This document shows, in pieces, positions 6,294 through 14,767 of a DNA stretch of 20,340 nt. The stretch lies in the NCBI GenBank assembly GCA_026996955.1, contig JALWJV010000131.1, positions 1 through 20,340 of the forward strand, given 5' to 3'. The notes under the pieces are model-generated. The model worked only from the letters and a program-made list of their open reading frames with translations. It ran no database searches and had not been told where the DNA came from. Every line of letters starts with the position of its first letter. The first letter of the stretch is position 1. The DNA comes from Deltaproteobacteria bacterium. GTDB taxonomy: Bacteria > Desulfobacterota > Dissulfuribacteria > Dissulfuribacterales > QOAL01. The translations under genes were made by a program, and so were the position numbers.

Positions 6294-9227
6294 TTATATG
6301 GCGGCAGGGACTTTCTTATATTCTTTACCTTTGGGAACAAAACCAATGCCTGTTCCGTTGCTGTACGCCTTTATCCCTGGCAATTGCTTTGATGTAAAGC
6401 CCGGGTCCGTGCGTTTGTCCCCTGATCCCTTTTTACAGTTCTGAAAATCCTCTGTATTGTTCCAGAGTATGTTGCCGCTGTTTTTAAGGGTAACGCCGGG
6501 CTTGCTGTAGTTATCCGTACCGGTGTAGTTGGCAATACCCACTGTACCGTTTCCTGCAATAATATTTTTCTCCAGTGTGACCACAAACTCTCCAGGCTGG
6601 GGATAACCCAGGAGGATGCCGCCTGCACGGATACGGCGTTTGGCGCTGTTGTTGTCTGCAATGGTGTTGTTTCTGATGATCACACTGCTCTGGTTAAAGG
6701 AGGTTATATTTATACCAATATGTCTGTTTTTGACCACCAGGTTGTTTTCAATCACAATGTCCTTGAATGGCGCCGTGTTGGACGTGGATAGCGGGCCAAT
6801 GACAATGCCGTCTATATTATCAAATACCTCGTTCCCCCTGATGTGTGGGGCAGCCACCTCTCTGGCACCGATTCCAATACGGTTGTTGTAAACTATGTTG
6901 TATTCAATGCGCGGAAGTGCCTTCCCCCGGCAACCTATGCCTACAACGCTGTTGTTATACACCCTGTTGTTGTATATCCTGGCATTACTGTCCTTACCGT
7001 TACCGATACCAACCATGTTACCGTAAATCAGGTTCCCGTGAATTTTGGTTTTACCTGTAAGCGGAGGGGAACCGTGGATACCCATACCGTGGTGATTGCC
7101 GGTTATGCGGTTGTTGTATATTTCTGGTGAGGAGTCCCAGATGTTTATACCGTGACCAAGGTCTCCGGTGCCTCCGCCTGTTACAACAAAGCCCTCCAGT
7201 TTGCCTGCACTGTCCCCGAGATAGAAGATGCTCACAGTGTTCTTGTTACCTTCGGGGCTTCCACCGTCAATTACCGGCCAGTTTTTGCCAATGATATTTA
7301 CGCTCTTGTCAATTGTTATAAGCTCTTTGTACACACCCTTTTCAACAACGATATCATCGCCTGGCTGTGCTGCATCAATGGCAGCCTGGATGGTGGGATA
7401 TTCCTGGGGAACCCTGCGAACCCCCTGGGTAGGGGCATTTTTTGTGCTTATATAAACCACAGCAGGTTCACTCTTCAGTTTTCCGTCGCTCACCACCAAC
7501 TCAACTGCGTAACAGCCGTCAACATCGACTGTGAGCCGGGCCTCTTTTTTGTCAGCATCCTGGAGTACTGCATGGCTTGCAGAGGGTTTTGATTTGAGGC
7601 TCCAGTGGTAGGTCAGGGGCTTTTTCTCCCTGTCGCTGCTTGCTGTGCCATAGAGGGTCAGGCTGTCACCAACAGATACCTGCGAGAGTACCTCTCCAAT
7701 TACTGCCTTGGGTGGTGTGTTGGACGGGACAGTTATTTTCACACTGTCCGGTTTGCCCGAAACCCCACGGCTGTCTTTCACTGAAAGCTGGACAATATAT
7801 GTGCCTGCCTTGTCTGCAAGGAGCATTGCCTTTGCACGGGTAGCTGCAGCAATCTTTGCACGGCTTCCTCCAGGGGCCTTTCTGATACTCCACTTGTACT
7901 CCAGGGCATCACCATCCGGGTCCAAACTTGCGGTTCCATCCAGGATGACCTTGCCTGCCTTGGTAGCAGTGATGTCAGGGCCTGCGTTGGCGCGTGGAGC
8001 GTGATTCTTGCCAGCCTTCTCAGCTATTGTGCCAGGTCCCCCATAGGCACCCATGTCATTTCGCGCACTGCCCATTGAGGGAGGAAAGTTGACATCCTTG
8101 AATTTTGCCGCCTTGTCCCCGGCATCAATACAGGGGGAGCTAGGCTTGAGATGAAAGTTTTTCTTGGCAGTATCCACAAACAGGGGGTCAGCAATTTTAT
8201 TTCCCTTGCGTTTATAGCTCTTTTCATCTTCATAACCTGAAAACTGGGGCCTGACGCACCAGAGATACTCCGGGTCACACGCACCTGCTGAACCGTTTGC
8301 AAAGAAGAGATTGAAGAAGTAGCCTTTTCCACTGGTACGGACACCTGCATCCCTGTTATGTGCAAAGATATTGTTTCGTACGTCTGGAGTGGCCTCCGGA
8401 TCGTCGATAAAGAGGCCTGCCTGACCATTTCCCACTACTGTGTTGTTAATCACGGAAAGCGGCATGGCATTACCCCTGATTCCGGCCAGGCCGTTATCAT
8501 AGACAATATTGTTCATTATTGTACCGCTGGCTGCATCGACGTAAATGCCGGAACGGTCGTTTGCATAAATGGTGTTGTTCCTGATATCAACCTTTGATAC
8601 AGGGAGTTTGTTTGAGCCGATACCCGAGTAGGCATTTTCATAAATCCTGTTTCCATGAATCTTGATGTCAGAGCCTTTCCGGACAAATACACCTGCCTGG
8701 GCATTGTTATGGATCCGGTTATTGAGTATCTGTGCATGGCTCTTTTCACACAGCACACCTGATGGTTCATTTTCCCTGATGTCATTGTTGCGGATTACAG
8801 GAGAGGTCCCTTTACAGTAAATGCCTGATCCGGCGCGGTCATCTCCAGTATCTTCCAGAGAACCATGTATGATGGTAAAGCCGTCTAAAATGGCATTATC
8901 CGCACCCTTAATCACCGGGCCCTTGGCCCTGGCGCCGTCAATTATTGTTTCGAACTTGGCCGGGGAGCGTTTTGTAAAGCCACTGTTCCAGCCGCCTTCA
9001 AGTATTACTCCTTTTTTCAAGGTTACATGTTCAAAGTAGGTACCCTGGGCAACCTGCACCTTGTCACCAGGGGCAGAGGCATCAACTGCCTTTTGTATGG
9101 ACTGGAACTGGGCCGGAACTCTTCTTGTGGCGCAGATAGCGTGGTCAGGCAGTGCCAGGGTTGTGGCGATGATCAGGGATAGAAAAAAGAGTGCTGTGGG
9201 TATGATAGTTTTATGTTCCTTATACAT
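6294..9227 (-). CDS. Exported twin beta-helix protein with two PKD-like domains
   Basis: 977 residues. The signal peptide is 1-33 (cleavage after ICA). Domain order: a first right-handed parallel beta-helix (about 35-405), opening with VPAQFQSIQKAVDASAPGDK and containing many NNxIxxNxxxGI rungs; two PKD/REJ-like Ig folds (about 407-500 and 502-600; ANAGPDITA, LDPDGDALEYKWS, LTYHWSLKS); and a second beta-helix (about 605-960) opening with a near-repeat of the first (VPQEYPTIQAAIDAAQPGDD). The rungs are NosD/CASH-like and may bind polysaccharide or form a surface lattice. The SPCIDAGD...DMGAYGG block is shared with the protein at 9292-10491. No sorting signal or membrane anchor is seen at the C-terminus. 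Substrate is unknown. Confidence 0.85.
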   Translation of the reverse strand: MYKEHKTIIPTALFFLSLIIATTLALPDHAICATRRVPAQFQSIQKAVDASAPGDKVQVAQGTYFEHVTLKKGVILEGGWNSGFTKRSPAKFETIIDGARAKGPVIKGADNAILDGFTIIHGSLEDTGDDRAGSGIYCKGTSPVIRNNDIRENEPSGVLCEKSHAQILNNRIHNNAQAGVFVRKGSDIKIHGNRIYENAYSGIGSNKLPVSKVDIRNNTIYANDRSGIYVDAASGTIMNNIVYDNGLAGIRGNAMPLSVINNTVVGNGQAGLFIDDPEATPDVRNNIFAHNRDAGVRTSGKGYFFNLFFANGSAGACDPEYLWCVRPQFSGYEDEKSYKRKGNKIADPLFVDTAKKNFHLKPSSPCIDAGDKAAKFKDVNFPPSMGSARNDMGAYGGPGTIAEKAGKNHAPRANAGPDITATKAGKVILDGTASLDPDGDALEYKWSIRKAPGGSRAKIAAATRAKAMLLADKAGTYIVQLSVKDSRGVSGKPDSVKITVPSNTPPKAVIGEVLSQVSVGDSLTLYGTASSDREKKPLTYHWSLKSKPSASHAVLQDADKKEARLTVDVDGCYAVELVVSDGKLKSEPAVVYISTKNAPTQGVRRVPQEYPTIQAAIDAAQPGDDIVVEKGVYKELITIDKSVNIIGKNWPVIDGGSPEGNKNTVSIFYLGDSAGKLEGFVVTGGGTGDLGHGINIWDSSPEIYNNRITGNHHGMGIHGSPPLTGKTKIHGNLIYGNMVGIGNGKDSNARIYNNRVYNNSVVGIGCRGKALPRIEYNIVYNNRIGIGAREVAAPHIRGNEVFDNIDGIVIGPLSTSNTAPFKDIVIENNLVVKNRHIGINITSFNQSSVIIRNNTIADNNSAKRRIRAGGILLGYPQPGEFVVTLEKNIIAGNGTVGIANYTGTDNYSKPGVTLKNSGNILWNNTEDFQNCKKGSGDKRTDPGFTSKQLPGIKAYSNGTGIGFVPKGKEYKKVPAAI

Positions 9228-9291
9228 GATGTGTATACTACCTTTATGATGGTCTATCTATTCATTTCAGTTATTAGATTTTGCAAGGTGG

Positions 9292-10491
9292 TTATTTCCT
9301 GCCTGTGCTCTGAATAGATGCGTGTTGATTAAAGCCTGTGATATTGTTTCTGGATGTCAAGCAATTTTCCTGCCAGAAGGGCAGGGCAGCATCGTTCATG
9401 GGACCCGGCCCGCCGTATGCCCCCATGTCACTGAATGAACCGTCCCTTTCCTTGTAGAAGGGATCGCGGTTACCTGCATCAATGCAGGGAGAGCCTGGCT
9501 GTAGGTGGAAGTTTCCCTTTGCAGGGTCAACAAAACGTGGGTCAGCCCAGATGTTTCCGTTTACACCGGAAAAATTTTTGTTTTGAAGGTCTGAAAACAG
9601 CGGCCTTCCAGCAGGGCCTGTACCCTTGGTAAACAGGTCCCCCTGTCGGTTTTCTGAAAATATAAGGTTGATAAGGCGTACAGAACCGCGGTCAAGCATG
9701 ATTGCCCCGCCCCTGTCAGCCTGGTTTGCCACCAGGGTATTGTTGTAGAGCCATGTTGCCGCGCGGTCGCAGGAGATGGCTCCCCCGAACAATGCCCTGT
9801 TTTTCCAGAAGATATTGCCATAAACCTGTGAAGAATCCCTGTTACAAGCCAGCGCCCCGCCAGAGCTTCCTGCGCTGTTTTCCTGAAACCAGTTTCCTGT
9901 AATGGTTGCACGGGAGTGATCGGTAAAGATAGCTCCTCCGGCAGTCTCTGCACTGTTTGAATAAAAGGCATTATTCCTTATTTTTGGCATGGACTGCACA
10001 TCACAGTAGATTGCTGCACCAAACACAGCTCGGTTGTTTATGAATATGTTTTTGCAGATTTGGGGAGCAGAGCCTGCAGCACAGTATATTGCCCCGCCCT
10101 GAACGGCCCTGTTGTCTGAGTCGGTTTCCCGTGTGATGGTAAAGCCCTGGATTATTACACGGCTTTTCTGACCAATGGTAATAACGGGACCATTGCCCCT
10201 GCCGGTAATTATTGTCTTTGCCGCTCCTTTTTCACTTCGTAAGGTTATTGTCCGTTTGTTTATAAGCAGGTTGTCAAAAAAAAGGCGGTATGTGCCAGGG
10301 GCTACCAAAACTGTGTCACCTGGGGCTGCCTCTTCCACGGCATCTTGAAGGCTCTTTACCTGGGATGGGACTTTTATTTCTTCAGCATGAATCAGGTGCG
10401 TGTGAAGCAGAAGCATGTAGAACACCAGCAGGGCAATAAACATGCTGGCTCCACTTCGGTTTTTATAATATTTGCGGGCAGATGAGACCAT
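9292..10491 (-). CDS. Exported right-handed beta-helix protein
   Basis: 399 residues from ATG at 10489-10491. I chose this start because the ATG shares one base with the TAA stop of the upstream gene (TAATG), with an AAAGG ribosome site about 10 nt before it; a GTG at 10515 in frame would add eight residues. A signal peptide (hydrophobic SMFIALLVFYMLLL, cleavage after IHA) is followed by VKSLQDAVEEAAPGDTVLVA, then rungs of the type GGAIYCxxxSxPxIxxNxFxxN, each beginning with a Gly-Gly-Ala. The C-terminal SPCIDAGNRDP...DMGAYGGPG block matches the large paralogue at 6294-9227. Translation is probably coupled to the upstream beta-helix gene. The surface or periplasmic substrate is unknown. Confidence 0.85.
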   Translation of the reverse strand: MVSSARKYYKNRSGASMFIALLVFYMLLLHTHLIHAEEIKVPSQVKSLQDAVEEAAPGDTVLVAPGTYRLFFDNLLINKRTITLRSEKGAAKTIITGRGNGPVITIGQKSRVIIQGFTITRETDSDNRAVQGGAIYCAAGSAPQICKNIFINNRAVFGAAIYCDVQSMPKIRNNAFYSNSAETAGGAIFTDHSRATITGNWFQENSAGSSGGALACNRDSSQVYGNIFWKNRALFGGAISCDRAATWLYNNTLVANQADRGGAIMLDRGSVRLINLIFSENRQGDLFTKGTGPAGRPLFSDLQNKNFSGVNGNIWADPRFVDPAKGNFHLQPGSPCIDAGNRDPFYKERDGSFSDMGAYGGPGPMNDAALPFWQENCLTSRNNITGFNQHASIQSTGRK

Positions 10492-11711
10492 TACCAGGTA
10501 ACCTTTTTTTTCCACCCTATGAAATCAACCCCGGCTGTGACATTTTCGTATATTCTGTTTTTCTTAAGAGAAACCCTGGGTACTGCCAGAAGACGGACAC
10601 CGGCAGTGTAGTTTTTGAATATCTCATTGCCGGTGATAATACCTGTCTGCACGTTCCACAGGCTGACACCTGACTTGCGGTTGCTGTAAATCCGATTGTT
10701 GCGGATAGTGGCCATGTCCAGCTTGGTACACCTTATGCCCGCCTCCATGTTGGCGTAGATGGTGTTGTTCTCAATTATCACCCTGTTTTTAATGTTTGCC
10801 CCGCCTATTCCCCTTATTCCTATTCCTCCCATTAGATTTTCATAGATTTCATTTCCCCTGATTACAAGGTCTTTATCCAGGTTGGGGAAGGTGTTGGCGT
10901 CAAAGTTTATGGCACCAATGCCGGTCTCATTGTGGTAGCAGAGGTTGTTTTCAATCAGTGGCCTTGCCTGCTCCCTTACGCCGATTGCAGGGGCAAACTG
11001 CTGTTTATGGCTCTGTTCCGGAAACCGGTTGTCAAATATCTCGTTGTTTGTAATAAGGGCGCCGGAATTGCTGCCGTTGGCAATGCCGGTCCCCATGTTA
11101 CCATAGATTACGTTGTTGGTTATCAGGGGTTTTGCAGTAGCGATTGGCGCTCCCATGCCCACACCGAGACCTGTGGAAAGGATTCCGCCTCCGCTTTTGT
11201 TTCCGGTGAATATGCAGTTTGTTACCACTGGTGAACAGCCGCGTATCTCCATGAGGAACAGCTGCAGGCTTGAGACATACTTTGGCATGTTGCGGAATGT
11301 GAATCCGTCAACCATCATCTCGCCGGTTGCCTCTTGCGGGAAGCTGAGAAGATAGCCAGGCTCTTCAATGTCTGAACCGTCTACTATTGTGCGCAGGGCC
11401 CGCCTCAGTACCTTTTTCCTGCCAGGGCCCTGCACCAGCTCATCGCCGTCATCCCCTGCATAGCTCACCAGGCTTACACCGTCTTTAAGTTTGATCCTTT
11501 CGTTATAAACCCCGGGTTTCACAATGATGGTGTCGCCTGGTTCTGCCATCTCCAGGGCAAATGAGATCATTGGGAAGTCATCCGGGACAACAAGCTCAAT
11601 GGCTGAAGCCTGCATGCAGAGGAACAGTAATATAAGCAGGATTTGAAAGCAGATTATGGCAGGCTGACGGCAGGGCATATTAAAAAAATGCTTAAACCCG
11701 GGGTGGTTCAA
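10491..11711 (-). CDS. Exported right-handed beta-helix protein (NosD/CASH-like)
   Basis: 406 residues from a TTG at 11709-11711 that overlaps the TGA of the UXS gene by three bases; an alternative ATG at 11676-11678 would remove 11 residues and keep the signal peptide. Neither has a good ribosome site. The signal peptide is about 14-37 (ICFQILLILLFLCMQASA). The mature part begins ELVVPDDFPMISFALEMAEP, the usual opening of these proteins, and continues with rungs such as ITNNVIYGNMGTGIANGSNS and RNNRIYSNRKSGVSLWN. It is the first of three consecutive beta-helix genes on the same strand, which suggests duplication within the cluster. No enzymatic motif was seen. Confidence 0.83.
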   Translation of the reverse strand: MNHPGFKHFFNMPCRQPAIICFQILLILLFLCMQASAIELVVPDDFPMISFALEMAEPGDTIIVKPGVYNERIKLKDGVSLVSYAGDDGDELVQGPGRKKVLRRALRTIVDGSDIEEPGYLLSFPQEATGEMMVDGFTFRNMPKYVSSLQLFLMEIRGCSPVVTNCIFTGNKSGGGILSTGLGVGMGAPIATAKPLITNNVIYGNMGTGIANGSNSGALITNNEIFDNRFPEQSHKQQFAPAIGVREQARPLIENNLCYHNETGIGAINFDANTFPNLDKDLVIRGNEIYENLMGGIGIRGIGGANIKNRVIIENNTIYANMEAGIRCTKLDMATIRNNRIYSNRKSGVSLWNVQTGIITGNEIFKNYTAGVRLLAVPRVSLKKNRIYENVTAGVDFIGWKKKVTW

Positions 11712-12682
11712 GTCAAATCACGTCGCAGATAGTTGTCAAAATAATCAATAGTCTTTTTTAAGCCCTCATCCAAAGGTGTTTTGGGCTCCCAGCCGAGACG
11801 TTCCCTGGCAAGAGTTATGTCCGGCCTGCGACGTTGAGGATCGTCTGAGGGCAGCGGTTTGAATATAATTTCAGACTTTGATCCGGTTATTTCAAGCACC
11901 TTCTCTGCAAGTTCGAGGATGGTGAACTCTCCGGGATTGCCGGCATTAATGGGGCCGGTGAAGTCATCGTCGCTGCCCATAAACCGGATTATCAGTTCAA
12001 CCAGATCATCAATATAACAGAATGAGCGGGTTTGCGCACCATCTCCGTAAATTGTTACCGGCTGATCCAGGAGGGCCTGAACGATAAAGTTAGAAACAAC
12101 TCTGCCATCATTTGGGTGCATGCGGGGCCCGTAAGTGTTGAATATACGAGCAACCTTGATGCAGAGCTTGTGCTGCCTGTGATAGTCGAAAAACAGGGTT
12201 TCTGCGCATCGTTTACCCTCGTCATAGCATGATCTTTCACCAATGGGGTTAACATTGCCCCAGTATGATTCGGGCTGTGGGTGTATCTCCGGATCCCCGT
12301 AAACCTCGGAAGTTGATGCCTGGAATATCTTTATCTTCAGCCTCTTAGCAAGCCCAAGCATGTTGATTGCGCCATGTACCGAGGTCTTGGTGGTCTGTAC
12401 CGGGTCAAACTGGTAGTGGATAGGGGAAGCAGGGCAGGCCAGATTGTAAATCTGGTCTACCTCCATGTACAGGGGAAAGGTGATGTCATGTCGCACTATC
12501 TCAAAATAGGGATGGTCCATCAGATGGACGATGTTTTCCTTGCTTCCTGTATAGAAGTTATCAACGCAGATAACTTCATTGCCCTGGGAGAGCAGGCGCT
12601 GGCACAGGTGTGAGCCTATAAAACCCGCGCCTCCTGTGATAAGTATTCGTTTTCTGGCTTTTATGTTGAGATTTTTTGGCAT
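11708..12682 (-). CDS. UDP-glucuronate decarboxylase (UXS-type, SDR family)
   Basis: 324 residues, the usual length of the short bacterial UXS. The NAD site GGAGFIGS is at 17-24. The UXS-specific block YNLACPASPIHYQFDPVQTT (79-98) is followed by QASTSEVYGDP (121-131) with Glu126, YWGNVNPIGERSCYDEGKR (140-158) with catalytic Tyr153 and Lys157, and GRVVSNFIVQAL. The enzyme converts UDP-glucuronate to UDP-xylose in the cytoplasm, a precursor for surface polysaccharides. It lies immediately upstream of three exported beta-helix genes, overlapping the first by a few bases, so it may supply a sugar for a polysaccharide handled or decorated at the cell surface. That link is inference; the enzyme call is firm. 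Confidence 0.9.
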   Translation of the reverse strand: MPKNLNIKARKRILITGGAGFIGSHLCQRLLSQGNEVICVDNFYTGSKENIVHLMDHPYFEIVRHDITFPLYMEVDQIYNLACPASPIHYQFDPVQTTKTSVHGAINMLGLAKRLKIKIFQASTSEVYGDPEIHPQPESYWGNVNPIGERSCYDEGKRCAETLFFDYHRQHKLCIKVARIFNTYGPRMHPNDGRVVSNFIVQALLDQPVTIYGDGAQTRSFCYIDDLVELIIRFMGSDDDFTGPINAGNPGEFTILELAEKVLEITGSKSEIIFKPLPSDDPQRRRPDITLARERLGWEPKTPLDEGLKKTIDYFDNYLRRDLT

Positions 12683-12756
12683 AGGAGAGTCCGGTCTGTA
12701 GGAGGTTTAAGGAATTTATGAGCACAGCAAATGTGACACGAATTAATTGAAAAATC

Positions 12757-12772
12757 AACAGAATCTGCTGTT
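12757..12772 (-). terminator. Possible weak terminator after the cobC-like gene
   Basis: On the - strand AACAG-CAGATT-CTGTT is followed by GATTTTTC, a short stem with a modest T-run 30-45 nt past the cobC-like stop and before the UXS gene. The 5-bp stem is weak, so this may be chance. Confidence 0.25.
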
Positions 12773-12801
12773 ATTTATCAGATGCGCGCCAAGGACATGA
12801 A

Positions 12802-13416
12802 TCATATTGCCTGAGAAAATGGCAGGTTTATTGCTTTAACCACCTTGATACCGTCCGGATAAATATCCACTATATTCACGCAGGCGTGTCCCTGATCAAT
12901 GGAAAAGATGTTTTCAAGGGGCATTTCAAGGATAGATGCAAGCAGAATTCTGTTGACACCGCCGTGGGCAATCAGGGCAACTGAGCTGCACGTACTGTTG
13001 CATGCCTCCATGAGTACAGGAAGTGCCCTTTCCCTTACATCTTTCAGGTTTTCACCGCCTGGAGGCCTGAAATTTGTCAGGTCATTCATGCGATTTTCAA
13101 ATGCCCCGGGATATGCCTCCTCTATCTGTTCCCAGGTAAGCCCGCTCCACTTTCCAAAATTCACCTCCCTGAGGGCAGCAGTAAAGACCGGCCCAACACC
13201 TGAAAATTCTGAGAGCTTCTCAGCCATGAAACGGCACCTGGAAAGATCACTTGAAATTATTGAGCCAATGCCCGCTTCAGCAAGCCTTCTTGAAACCTGG
13301 ATGCTCTGCTCCTTGCCCTTCGGGGAAAGTGGCACATCAAGCTGGCTGTAAAAGGTCCTCATCGGGTTTATTACATCCCCGTGTCTTAGAAGGTAAATTC
13401 TGCAGGCATTTTTCAT
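12802..13416 (-). CDS. cobC: Histidine phosphatase, probable alpha-ribazole phosphatase
   Basis: 204 residues of the phosphoglycerate-mutase superfamily. Catalytic RHG is at 11-13 with His12 as the phosphate acceptor; Arg60 (SSDLSR), Glu84 (LREVNFGKWSGL) and His151 (ALIAHGGVNR) complete the active site. The REVNFGKWSGLTWEQIEE motif is typical of CobC, which removes phosphate from alpha-ribazole-5'-phosphate at the end of cobalamin assembly. CobS is the next gene upstream on the same strand, which supports this role, although the two are now separated by 449 bp of repeats. Another phosphatase of the superfamily cannot be excluded from sequence alone. Confidence 0.75.
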   Translation of the reverse strand: MKNACRIYLLRHGDVINPMRTFYSQLDVPLSPKGKEQSIQVSRRLAEAGIGSIISSDLSRCRFMAEKLSEFSGVGPVFTAALREVNFGKWSGLTWEQIEEAYPGAFENRMNDLTNFRPPGGENLKDVRERALPVLMEACNSTCSSVALIAHGGVNRILLASILEMPLENIFSIDQGHACVNIVDIYPDGIKVVKAINLPFSQAI

Positions 13417-13436
13417 GGGTTGTTATTTTCAGCGTA

Positions 13437-13610
13437 GTGAATGGTCTTGTTTTGGAGTGACTCTGAAGAATTTAGTAGTTTTTCTTGGCGAAGCGCAGCC
13501 ATAAAATCGCGTCTGTTTGAGCGAGGCACCAGCGAGTTTCGCGATTTTGGCGTAGCGAGCCTTAGAAAACAAGAAATTCTTCACCGGAACGGAAAAATAG
13601 GACCATTCAC
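13437..13610. repeat. Family B palindromic repeat, copy 2 (174 bp)
   Basis: It runs from GTGAATGGTCTTGTTTT (13437-13453) to the imperfect complement AAAAATAGGACCATTCAC (13593-13610). The interior (TTTTTCTTGGCGAAGCGCAGCC, TTTGAGCGAGGCACCAGCGA, CGCGATTTTGGC) matches copy 1 in the opposite orientation. It sits in the 449-bp gap 13417-13865 between cobS and the cobC-like gene. Family A copy 2 starts 15 bp further on. No gene is supported in this gap. Confidence 0.8.
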
Positions 13611-13624
13611 GAATCCTTTTTACT

Positions 13625-13832
13625 CCTAGATTGAGCGTTTCAAAAACTTGAAAATTATTTTTTCAATGAAATTAAAAGGAGTTATGTCGATTATAGCTTG
13701 CCAGTTTTGAAACCCTTCGGGATTGCCGTATTTACTGCATCTCCTTTGTCAGAGGAATCCCCATATAGCCGACTATTATGGGAATTCCTCTTTCGCGGAT
13801 CTGCAGCAAATCCGACAATCGCTCAATCTAGG
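13625..13832. repeat. Family A palindromic-ended repeat, copy 2 (208 bp)
   Basis: A 13-bp perfect terminal inverted repeat: CCTAGATTGAGCG (13625-13637) and CGCTCAATCTAGG (13820-13832). This copy carries about 70 bp missing from copy 1, containing a 15-bp hairpin with one mismatch (AGAGGAATCCCCATA, 13751-13765, against TATGGGAATTCCTCT, 13777-13791). The GGAGTTATG and GGGATTGCCGTATTTACTGCA blocks are shared with copy 1. No coding capacity is evident. Confidence 0.82.
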
Positions 13833-13865
13833 TTACTGTTAATACGTTGAACAGTTACGTTATTG

Positions 13866-14606
13866 TTAATGTATGATTGCCGCAGCAGCCAGGAACATGG
13901 CAGCCTCTGTAAGCTCAACCTGTGCGCCAAGTATATCACCTGTAATGCCGCCAAATCGTCTTTTGCACCAGATGCCTGCGGGAATACACCAGAGGACCAG
14001 GGCTATGAGCATTGCAATGCCATAAATTTTTCCAAGAATCCATGCGGCTGAAAGTGCAGTTGCCGCTGCAACAGGCATGTATGTCAGGGATGCCCTGCCT
14101 GTAAATGCCTGGCCAAGTCCCCCGCTGCTTCTTGCATACCGGGACAGGGATCCCAAGACGTTGATTCCGAACCTGGAAAGGCAGGGAACAAGGATGAACC
14201 ACTGCCACGCGGCCTGTGTTGAGAGCTCTATGGCAGATACTGCCTTAATGAGAAGCACCACCACCATGGCAAGTATGCCCAGTGCCCCGCTGTTACTGTC
14301 GCGCATTATCTCAAGGGCGCGTTCACAGCCTGCCTGGCTTCCAATGGCGTCAAAGGTATCTGCCACGCCGTCAAGATGAAGCCCTCTGGTAAGGAGTGCA
14401 AGCAGGGCAACATCAAGCACACCGCAGATCTGAACAGGCCACAGCCCCCTTGCAGCCCAGTCAAACCCGGCCACAATCGCCCCGATAATAAGCCCGGTTA
14501 AGGGGAAAAAGGCAAGGGAGGCAGAAAGTTCCCTCCTGGTGGCTGAAAGCCCCGGTACTATGGTGATTATGGTGAGGAACTGCAGTGATAACAGGAAACT
14601 TTTCAT
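13866..14606 (-). CDS. cobS: Adenosylcobinamide-GDP ribazoletransferase (cobalamin synthase)
   Basis: 246 residues, a normal length for CobS. The diagnostic block RGLHLDGVADTFDAIGSQAG (74-93), then RALEIMRDSNSGALGILAMV, and the C-terminal GGITGDILGAQVELTEA are all present, with about six hydrophobic helices. The inner-membrane enzyme joins AdoCbi-GDP and alpha-ribazole (or its phosphate) to give cobalamin (phosphate). It lies upstream of the CobC-like phosphatase, which acts in the next step, so the two probably once formed a tighter operon before repeats B2 and A2 entered the gap. ATG at 14604-14606 has only a weak ribosome site. Confidence 0.93.
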   Translation of the reverse strand: MKSFLLSLQFLTIITIVPGLSATRRELSASLAFFPLTGLIIGAIVAGFDWAARGLWPVQICGVLDVALLALLTRGLHLDGVADTFDAIGSQAGCERALEIMRDSNSGALGILAMVVVLLIKAVSAIELSTQAAWQWFILVPCLSRFGINVLGSLSRYARSSGGLGQAFTGRASLTYMPVAAATALSAAWILGKIYGIAMLIALVLWCIPAGIWCKRRFGGITGDILGAQVELTEAAMFLAAAAIIH

Positions 14607-14630
14607 GGATTGTGTCTGTTAAGGTATCTG

Positions 14631-14666
14631 CCTGTTGCAAAAAAAGGAATTGTTTTTTGCAACAGG
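14631..14666. other. Perfect 14-bp stem-loop upstream of cobS
   Basis: CCTGTTGCAAAAAA (14631-14644) is perfectly complementary to TTTTTTGCAACAGG (14653-14666) with an 8-base loop. The A/T-tract is next to the loop, not after the stem, so it is not a standard intrinsic terminator. It stands 25 nt before the cobS start and directly beside family C copy 2, in the same hairpin-plus-repeat arrangement as at 2438-2526. It could influence cobS translation. Confidence 0.65.
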
Positions 14667-14672
14667 GAAAAT

Positions 14673-14746
14673 CTTTGCGTCCTTTGCGTCTTTGCGGTTC
14701 ATTTTTTCAAACCGCCCGCTTCGCTCAAGACGCAAAGGACGCAAAG
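14673..14746. repeat. Family C repeat, copy 2
   Basis: An 18-bp perfect inverted repeat: CTTTGCGTCCTTTGCGTC (14673-14690) and GACGCAAAGGACGCAAAG (14729-14746). The loop contains TTTGCGGTT and AACCGCCCGCTTCGCTCAAG, the latter matching the complement of 2508-2526 in family C copy 1. It occupies the gap between thpR (stop at 14768) and cobS, which should be on the same transcript. Confidence 0.78.
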
Positions 14747-14767
14747 AAGTTCAGGTGTTTCTCTAAG

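Noticed and set aside
6845..7060. Cys-rich 71-residue frame on the + strand
   Set aside because: It is antisense to beta-helix rungs; the cysteines come from the complement of repeated Asn/Gly/Ile codons.
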